Source of the DNA: Caprella mutica
Taxonomy: Eukaryota > Arthropoda > Malacostraca > Amphipoda > Caprellidae
Direction: 5' to 3'
Assembly: GCA_947561585.1 (NCBI GenBank)
Contig: CANNZV010001067.1
Coordinates: 121,817-185,816, forward strand
Length of the DNA stretch: 64,000 nt
Shown: one piece after another, positions 56,906 through 64,000 of the stretch
How the letters are laid out: each line of letters starts with the position of its first letter
Position numbering within the stretch: the first letter of the stretch is position 1
The notes under the pieces: model-generated
The model's input: the letters and a program-made list of their open reading frames with translations, nothing else
The model's database searches: none
What the model was told of the DNA's origin: nothing
Program-made: the position numbers and the translations under genes

Positions 56906-57810
56906 AAATGATATTCAAATCGAAATCAACTCATACAAAAATGGTTAGGAACACTTTACTAATAATCATATTAGCTAATCGGACAAAAATAAACAAACAT
57001 TTTTTAAAGTCAGAAATCTAAATAGGTGAACAAAGAGAGAAACATCAAATGGAAATAACTAACAGATATAATAGAGCTAAAAAACGTAATCGTTAGACAC
57101 GTGTGTCAAGAAGTTCTGTTTTATGGAACAGGAACATCGAACAGCAGATTAGAAATTAAATGTTATTCTCATACACAAACTCACGATAAACTTAGGCGCT
57201 ATACTTACAACTCACCATTCTAAATCGCTTACCAACAACTAAAAATATTTGACGGGAGGCGACGGAACTTAAATTGTTTTTATTTCGCGCAAAAAAATGC
57301 CACAATATCTTTAATGTACTTTCTATTGTTGAAAGAAGCGTGGAAGATGTTGAGATTTATTTACGTATTGAACTATTGATTTAAAATTCAGGAGGGGGAG
57401 GGGGTATGCAAATCTCCCCCCTCCCCCCTGCAAAGACACTGACACATGTGGGGAAATTCAGAAGTTAAAAGAGATTTCGAGGGGAAACTAATAAACGTAT
57501 GAATAATAAATTATGGCGCGGAGGAGCACCTTGCTATTGCTCGGTGAGCTGGAATGCATTGCTTTAATATCGCAAAAGACTGATGGAGCTGCAGTACATT
57601 GAAAAACATTCAACTGATTGCAGAAACATAGTAATATTGACACGGAAGATGAGTAATGGTTTAGGTAGAGCCTTGCAAAACATTTTAATAGAAATATATT
57701 GGGCGTGATTTAATGTTTGCAAAGGGGCAAAAGACTATATAACCAATGTCAAAGAAACTCTAAATGAAAAGGGACTCCATAACAAAGTCACCTACTGAAG
57801 TTAGTGGACG
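56906..57810. other. AT-rich spacer with a G/C hairpin
   Basis: GGAGGGGGAGGGGG and CCCCCCTCCCCCC at 57391-57429 are inverted copies with TATGCAAATCT between them. Nothing else recognised. Confidence 0.4.
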
Positions 57811-57970
57811 GTGCTAATGGAAGCAAGAAAGTTACTCCGTGATTACAATCAGTCAATCATATACCACAGAATGTTACTAGAAATTACAAACACATGTGGC
57901 TGCATTCGTTGAGGCAAGAGGAAAATGAAGAGGTGATGGGTACCAGTAATCTTCACCAAAGAAAAATCTT
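57811..57970 (+). pseudogene. Fullest copy of a fragment family, possibly Harbinger transposase 5' end
   Basis: An ATG at 57817 starts M-E-A-R-K-L-L-R-D-Y-N-Q-S and runs to C-G-C-I-R, a stop, then G-K-R-K-M-K-R, a stop, and W-V-P-V-I-F-T-K-E-K. HARBI1-like nucleases commonly carry a basic K/R stretch followed by W-W-V-R-P near the N-terminus, which this resembles with stop codons. That is recalled family knowledge applied to a short match, so certainty is low. Related pieces at 361-454, 5429-5462 and 38881-38950 show it is a dispersed repeat. Two in-frame stops make it non-functional here. Confidence 0.35.
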
Positions 57971-58213
57971 TTATATCCCTAGCAATATCCTCCAAAACTC
58001 TGACTAGCGTTAACATTCAGAAATGAAAGAATTTTAAAGATTTTTTAAAATTAAATTATACTTTTGATAAATGCTTTTTGTAAAAATTGAGTACTGATGC
58101 AATGATTGAAAAGGAACACCTTCAGTTATTAGTAAAGAAGGCCGACACAGAACATCAGTTGAAGGCACACATAGCAGAGCAGTGTTACACATATCTTGAG
58201 ATGAAAATGATGT

Positions 58214-58427
58214 AGGATAAGTTACGAATTATCGGTCGGTTTCACATTTTCGGTCATATAAGAAAAAACAATTCAATAATTATTATTCAATTCTTTTCAC
58301 AAAGGTAAACATGATGCCTGCAGGTATCATAGATACCATTGTGAATAAGATTATTATTAATTTATTATTATATCGTTTTTATTATTTCACGAAGATGTAA
58401 ACAGACCGATAATTCGTAACTTAGCCT
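58214..58427. mobile_element. Family A MITE, copy 17
   Basis: Flanks are TA/TA. The left arm is good (AGGATAAGTTACGAATTATC). The right arm is damaged (TATTATTTCACGAAGATGTA). The core is partly preserved (ATGATGCCTGCAGGTATCAT) with outer core arms TTCACAAAGGTA / TACCATTGTGAA. Confidence 0.88.
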
Positions 58428-58457
58428 ATAAGGTAAAAAAACAGATGCACCTTTACA

Positions 58458-58661
58458 GGACTAGCAATGCACTAGGACTAGCAATGCACTAGGACTAGCA
58501 ATGCACTAGGACTAGCAATGCACTAGGACTAGCAATGCACTAGGACTAGCAATGCACTAGGACTAGCAATGCACTAGGACTAGCAATGCACTAGGACTAG
58601 CAATGCACTAGGACTAGCAATGCACTAGGACTAGCAATGCACTAGGACTAGCAATGCACCA
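58458..58661. repeat. Minisatellite, 17-bp unit, 12 copies
   Basis: The unit is GGACTAGCAATGCACTA. Copies are essentially identical, implying recent expansion. Confidence 0.96.
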
Positions 58662-59076
58662 GACTATAGAAAGTGACTGTGATGATGTAAACAAAGGGTC
58701 TAACCTGTAAAATAGTGAGGTTAGCCACCTTTGACATTAGCAACTCTATATAGTTATTCGGGATATTTACATTGCACACTGGTGAACCATTTGAAAAACT
58801 AACTTCCTCATGTAATTATTACATAAGTAATACCGTGTTATTCATAGTTACTTAAATACACTTTATTAACAGGTAAGTTATAACCAATTGCTATTGCTTT
58901 ACATTCTATAGCCATGAATATGTTTAGGGATGGATAACACATTAGTTAAATAGTATATTAAAAATACTCCCTGTAGATATTAATGATATACTAATATTTT
59001 AAAGGTATAACTATTATAAGTTAAAAAGTTAACTAAACCTCCTTATTTACCTCCCTTATACACAGAAAAATGGTAG
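58662..59076. other. AT-rich spacer
   Basis: Nothing recognisable. Confidence 0.4.
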
Positions 59077-59660
59077 TAAATACCTCCTTACACTGTAAGG
59101 TTACAGTCAATACCTCCTCACACTGTAAGGTTACAGTCAATACCTCCTCACACTGTAAGGTTACAGTCAATACCTCCTCACACTGTAAAGTTACAGTCAA
59201 TACCTCCTCACACTGTAAAGTTACAGTCAATACCTCCTCACACTGTAAAGTTACAGTCAATACCTCCTCACACTGTAAAGTTACAGTCAATACCTCCTCA
59301 CACTGTAAAGTTACAGTCAATACCTCCTCACACTGTAAGGTTACAGTCAATACCTCCTCACACTGTAAAGTTACAGTCAATACCTCCTCACACTGTAAAG
59401 TTACAGTCAATACCTCCTCACACTGTAAAGTTACAGTCAATACCTCCTCACACTGTAAAGTTACAGTCAATACCTCCTCACACTGTAAAGTTACAGTCAA
59501 TACCTCCTCACACTGTAAAGTTACAGTCAATACCTCCTCACACTGTAAAGTTACAGTCAATACCTCCTCACACTGTAAGGTTACAGTCAATACCTCCTCA
59601 CACTGTAAAGTTACAGTCAATACCTCCTCACACTGTAAAGTTACAGTCAATACCTAGTTA
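59077..59660. repeat. Minisatellite, 30-bp unit, about 19.5 copies
   Basis: The unit contains AATACCTCCTCACACTGTAA followed by (A/G)GTTACAGTC. Only the A/G site varies (G in the first three units, then near 59339 and 59579), so copies are highly homogeneous. The 30-bp period opens a frame on each strand with Thr/Val/Leu or Val/Asn/Ser repeats. These are not genes. Confidence 0.97.
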
Positions 59661-60516
59661 TACAGTACAGTTCCAGAGTATTTTAATGTTTAACTCTATA
59701 GCGCAGGTCTCATTTATCAGAACGGTACCGAGTCAATTTGCAGGTTTATGGAAAGTCTAGAAGATCAAGAGCGAGTGTACGCCACAAATGTGTACAATGA
59801 TAGTAAAGAGAGATATAGAGAGGAAAAAAACAAATGAAAATGTTAGCAGACCCCACACCTAGACACTGCCTGCGGCTAGAGGCCCACCACTTGGCCAGAT
59901 AACTACGAAAAACAAGTTTAGAGTCATCATAACGGTAATTAATACGACATACACGTGAGTTACTTATGCAGTCAGCAGTAATTACCATTACAAAAACATT
60001 ATACGGCTCAAGTAAATAAATGAAAATCCCTAAATATAAAGAAGAGATTCAATCTAAACCAATTATTCTTAGGTTCTATTGAAGAAAACTGAATGAATTA
60101 TTTATATGGAAGCAAGTAGAACGGTAAAAGCGAAGATTAATGCGGGGTACACAGTCTAAAAAGTAACAACTGATATTTAACATGTGGCGCTACAGGTTAA
60201 TACGCTGTATAAGAATAATATTAACGTTAAGGGAGAAAATTACATTTAAAAGAAATGCATAGCATATAAAACACAATAATACTTATTCTATTAGGATAAC
60301 ATAGCTATATGTATCTCCAGGTCTTCTATTCGCTAGTCAGGAAGCATCACCAACTTATTATCAGGATATCGCAACAAAACAATACAAAATCGTCGCGAAT
60401 GTGAGTAATAAATATAGAATGGAGATATATTACCACAACGGGTCCCATTTACTCTGTACTGCCTTTTCAACCACTGCTGTCATTTGGAAAAGAAACTAAT
60501 AAAAGCAAACACTTGG
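59661..60516. other. AT-rich spacer
   Basis: An 80-codon minus frame at 59746-59988 lies over a mildly GC-richer patch with no recognisable domain. Nothing else. Confidence 0.35.
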
Positions 60517-60922
60517 GGGAGTAAGATCTGATATATCGAACAGTTTTACCTTTTCGATCATATGATAAAAAATAAATTTACGAAAACAGATATCATGGAT
60601 ACGAAAACAGATATCATGGATACGGAAACAGATATCATGGATACGAAAACAGATATCACGAATACGAAAACAGATATCACGAATACGAAAACAGATATCA
60701 CGGATACGAAAACAGATATCATGGATACGAAAACAGATATCATGGATACGAAAACAGATATCATGGATACGAAAACAGATATCATGGATACGAAAACAGA
60801 TATCATGGATACGATAACAGATATCATGGATACGGAAACAGATATCATGGATACGAAAACAGATATCATGGATACGAATAAACGAAAATGTGGAAGCGTT
60901 CGACAACTCCTAACTTACCCTA
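60517..60922. mobile_element. Family A MITE whose core became a minisatellite
   Basis: The left arm (GAGTAAGATCTGATATATCG, then TTTTCGATCATATGATAAAAA) and the right arm (AACGAAAATGTGGAAGCG, then CTAACTTACCCTA) are decayed but recognisable family A arms, and the right end is followed by TA. Between them, where the core palindrome should be, is the 21-bp array at 60580-60877. The total is about 406 bp against about 200 for normal copies. Confidence 0.8.
60580..60877. repeat. Minisatellite inside a MITE, 21-bp unit, about 14 copies
   Basis: The unit is ACGAAAACAGATATCATGGA followed by T. ATATCATGGATAC is the right half of the family A core. Variants are ATCATGG/ATCACGA/ATCACGG and ACGAAAAC/ACGGAAAC/ACGATAAC. 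The 21-bp period opens a Thr-Lys-Thr-Asp-Ile-Met-Asp frame and two minus frames, all artefacts. Confidence 0.95.
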
Positions 60923-61461
60923 AACTTGGAGAATGAATTGTAATGCATTCAATAACTAAGAAATTTGATTATATGCCTGTAGTTTGCAGAGGTGTTCCCC
61001 TGATTAGTGGCAAGGAGTTACAGGACATTATGCACCGGTAGCTAGGGGTAGATAGTAGCAGGTAGATGGTAGGCAATTAGGGTAGGTAGATGAAGCAATT
61101 ACACTCTCTTCCCAGCCACTAAATGTAGAGAAAATTGCCTACAGTGAGAACTAATCGAATGCGTGTAGCCAAGATGAATGAAGTAAGAACGTATCAACAT
61201 CAGATCTATAGCACTTTTCCCTCAAAGTCTGGACTAATTTTAAGATATAGATAGTTCCGGACATAGTGAATGTACTGGAACATTACTACATTAGTAATAT
61301 TTACACTTTGTGTGAGTTAATTAATAAAAGTATACCTTTTACGGTTTTACCCAAGCTGAATATGTTTGTACTGCATAAATAAAAATAGAATTTTATTGCA
61401 GAATATTGCATGATTGATGTGAATATTTAATGTGAAAGAAAATAATAAAACAGCGTCTTGG
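60923..61461. other. AT-rich spacer
   Basis: AGGTAGATGGTAGGCAATTAGGG-type words (GGTAG repeated) lie near 61048-61092, without a clean period. Nothing else. Confidence 0.4.
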
Positions 61462-61840
61462 TGCACCGCTGTTTGTTATGCACACCGCTTATGTGCATGG
61501 GAGCACCGCTTATGTGCATGGGAGCACCGCTTATGTGCATCGGAGCACCGCTTATGTGCATGGGAGCACCGCTTATGTGCATGGGAGCACGGCTTATGTG
61601 CATGGGAGCACCGCTTATGTGCATGGGAGCACCGCTTATGTGCATGGGAGCACCGCTTATGTGCATGGGAGCACCGCTTATGTGTATGGGTGCACCGCTT
61701 ATGTGCATGGGAGCACCGCTTATGTGCATGGGAGCACCGCTTATGTGCATGGGAGCACCGCTTATGTGCATGGGAGCACCGCTTATGTGTATGGGTGCAC
61801 CGCTTATGTGTATGGGTGCACCGCTAGTCTATGGGTGCCC
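61462..61840. repeat. Minisatellite, 21-bp unit, about 18 copies
   Basis: The unit is CCGCTTATGTGCATGGGAGC followed by A. GTGTATGGGTGCA variants occur once mid-array and three times at the end. A diverged founder lies at the start (GGTGCACCGCTGTTTGTTAT). All plus frames and one minus frame are open, all artefacts. Confidence 0.96.
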
Positions 61841-63384
61841 TGAGAGTTAGGCAGGTACTAGTTACCTGCTGGTCATTGTACAGAGTAACTAGGCAGTACA
61901 ATGAGCATTGTAAGTAGAGAGGTGGAGTAGCTGCCGGTAAAGTGATACCTGGCAACTCAAGACACTATAGGCTATCCGTTACACAATGCGTAAAGAGAAC
62001 ATGCAGGGTATAATGCACCTAGCAATAATGCATGTCACATACAAATTACTAACAAATTGATTTGAACAGTTAGTGATTAATAATATTATTTACACAAGAT
62101 GCATTGCTACTCAGTCAGTTGGAACGATTAGCGAATTTATAAATTTAGCTACCTAACTTATTCACGCAAAAATCGCATTACTCAAATCAAAGTACTCAAT
62201 AGGACTGTGCAATAGGGATTAACGAACAAAGGCATAATTAGCTAAAAACATTAAAAACTAAGCTATCAGGTATTTCTATTAGTTATTACTTATCAGTACC
62301 TATTTATTCCTAAGGGATAATAATTTTAAAAAAATTACTCTATGTATTTCAGCATACCTAACTATTGTAACTTTATGAAAATAATTATAATAGGTATAGC
62401 AAGTTACGGTATAGCTAGCTAGGTACCTATTATGTTAAACAACCATCATCTACATTTTTATATATGTTCTACAGAACATAACGGTTCATAAACTAATCCT
62501 ATCTTTTACATTACTATCAATATAAATATTAGCCAGCTTAACGTTACTGTCACCATCCATCTTTATTACCAATTATACACTTAATTAGGTATACCACACA
62601 CCATAAATAATTCATTAGTTGAATAGTAAGTAGATGTGTAGGTAGGTATCATTCTATACTAGGTCTATTATCTCAATAAAATTGTCTATTTTTAATTACT
62701 TATGGGTAAAAAAATGCCTATTCATATGTTAACAATATTTATATTCAGTAGGTAATACAAAGAAAATATGAAACTACTTATCGAAATCAACATAAATTTT
62801 CCTGGATATTTAAGCCTAAATTCTAAATTTAAGATGAAATCTAGGCTTAATAATAAAAAAACATCTTCATTAAATATTCCAGTTCGTATCAATCACAATT
62901 AACGAAGTGAAATGTAGACCGGTTTGAGATCCTTTATAAATTTTAATTAGCTACAAAAACACAAAGGTAGGCATAGGCCTAGGGAGATTAGTCTTACCTG
63001 TTCTGATTTTAATCCGGGCAAACTATGCGACTGAATCCTCCTTTAGAAAAAGAAGAAACAACTAACGCTAGTTTGGGCACTAAACACTTCAGAAAGAAAT
63101 CCAGCACTTTATTCACTAGCAGAGATACCTAGCCAATTAATTAGCTAGGTGCATTCAATGAATAGGAGTTAATTATTTTGTATCTTCACTGTTAAACACC
63201 ACTTAAAAAGTTATCTGAATTTCTTATGCACTCATCACTGTATTTTCTTTGTGAAGGAATTAGAAGAAAAATCGTTTAAAATATTAATTGGATTGACCTA
63301 AGTAGGTACAGGTGGTTAGATGAATTAAATATTAAACTCACAAAAAAGTATTTAATTTTCCTAGGATAGTAGGTAGGTACACAA
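61841..63384. other. Very AT-rich spacer with recurrent TAGGTA words
   Basis: A small stem CATTGTAC / GTACAATG lies at 61874-61903. From about 62270 on, TAGGTA and AGGTACC words recur without a regular period. No gene or element. Confidence 0.4.
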
Positions 63385-63592
63385 TCACGCACGAATTATC
63401 GGTCAGTTCCATATTTTCGGTCATATAATAAAAAGAAAAATATATATATATAATCATTATTATTTAATTTTCATTTGTATCCATGATACCAAATAATAAT
63501 TATTATATTACCTAGGTAAATAATAATTATTATATAGTTTTTTCTTTTACCTATTACCGAAGATGTGGAACTGACCGATAATACGTAATAAA
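63385..63592. mobile_element. Family A MITE, copy 18 (altered core)
   Basis: Arms CACGAATTATCGGTCAGTTC / GAACTGACCGATAATACG are good, but both outer ends are lost. Half of the core (TTTGTATCCATGATACC) is followed by a new palindrome around ACCTAGGT flanked by AATAATAATTATTATA copies. Confidence 0.85.
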
Positions 63593-64000
63593 CTCTTGAT
63601 ATTATATGTATACCTACATAGTATGCAATTTTGTGAATCAATTCACAAAAATCAATCAGCCAGAGTATTAAATATTATTGTAAGTCAGACAGGCCCAGGT
63701 TACGAGCAGGTAGGTAGGTAGGTACCAAAGTCCAGGAAACTAAATAGCTAATGTGAAGAGGAATTTACCAATTTGAAATACATTGGAGATGAAAACAACA
63801 TTATTAATCAGATTAGACATAACTAGAAGTATGATAGTATAAACATAAAGAGAAGGCTCAACTAAAAATTATTTGAAAAGTTTCAAAATTCTGGGATGAA
63901 ACACCAACGCGGTGAAAATTTTGCACTTGCGACTAGAGGCACCTAATAAATGTAAATTTACGAGATTTCAAAATTAAATTAACACAATGTACCACATATG
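63593..64000. other. AT-rich end of window
   Basis: A (GGTA)4-like microsatellite lies at about 63707-63724. Nothing else. Confidence 0.4.

Noticed and set aside
59033..59657. About 200-codon repetitive proteins on both strands
   Set aside because: A 30-bp array keeps both strands open. Near-identical DNA, including third positions, shows no coding constraint.
61427..61850. Four overlapping Cys/His/Met-rich frames
   Set aside because: Translations of one 21-bp array in every phase.
63705..63725. Telomere-type repeat (GGTA)n
   Set aside because: Only about four units and not TTAGG or TTAGGG. An ordinary microsatellite.

Overview
The window looks like gene-poor, AT-rich intergenic or intronic DNA from an animal nuclear genome. 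I see no credible complete protein-coding gene, rRNA or tRNA, and no bacterial-style organisation. The organism is most likely an invertebrate. A decapod crustacean or another arthropod with a large, repeat-rich genome would fit, but that is a guess from repeat style, not a sequence match. Almost every long open frame is a tandem repeat read as codons, because unit lengths divisible by three, or prime to three but free of stops, keep frames open by construction.

Three layers of repeats explain most of the recognisable structure. (1) A palindromic, TA-flanked miniature inverted-repeat transposable element, called family A here, has 19 two-armed copies and 5 partial ones. Its arms run from AGGGTAAGTTACGAATTATC to the mirror-image end. 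Many copies carry a second palindrome at their centre (ATGATACCTGCAGGTATCAT). The TA flanks suggest a Tc1/mariner-type origin, which is inferred. (2) About 26 minisatellite arrays have units mostly of 21-31 bp. By my coordinates they sum to about 13 kb, one fifth of the window. The largest is a 6.2-kb array of a 30/31-bp unit at 45.7-51.9 kb with clear higher-order duplications. (3) There are scattered remains of other mobile DNA: a PIF/Harbinger-like foldback element inserted in the centre of a palindrome (5.1-5.4 kb), a decayed second Harbinger arm (1-68), four short related fragments that may come from a Harbinger transposase gene, a hAT-like element (19.5-19.8 kb), and a poly(A)-tailed retrocopy with a 13-bp target-site duplication (37.0-37.3 kb).

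Layout: 0-15 kb is mainly family A copies in AT-rich DNA with one 29-bp array. 15-27.5 kb is array-rich: units of 31, 31, 28/27, 22, 11, 60 and 25 bp, then a 1.3-kb 22-bp array. 27.5-40 kb is quieter, with family A copies, a retrocopy and small foldbacks. 40.3-42.7 kb packs six arrays into 2.4 kb. 45.7-51.9 kb is the giant 30-bp array. 52-56 kb has little recognisable content apart from CCAAT-bearing, GC-richer patches. 56-62 kb holds five more arrays, and 62-64 kb is AT-rich with one last family A copy.

The most notable observation is at 60.5 kb. A family A element still has both terminal arms, but its centre has been replaced by about 14 copies of a 21-bp repeat containing ATATCATGGATAC, the element's own core sequence. 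This looks like a minisatellite caught being born from a foldback transposon. No genes can be shown to work together here.
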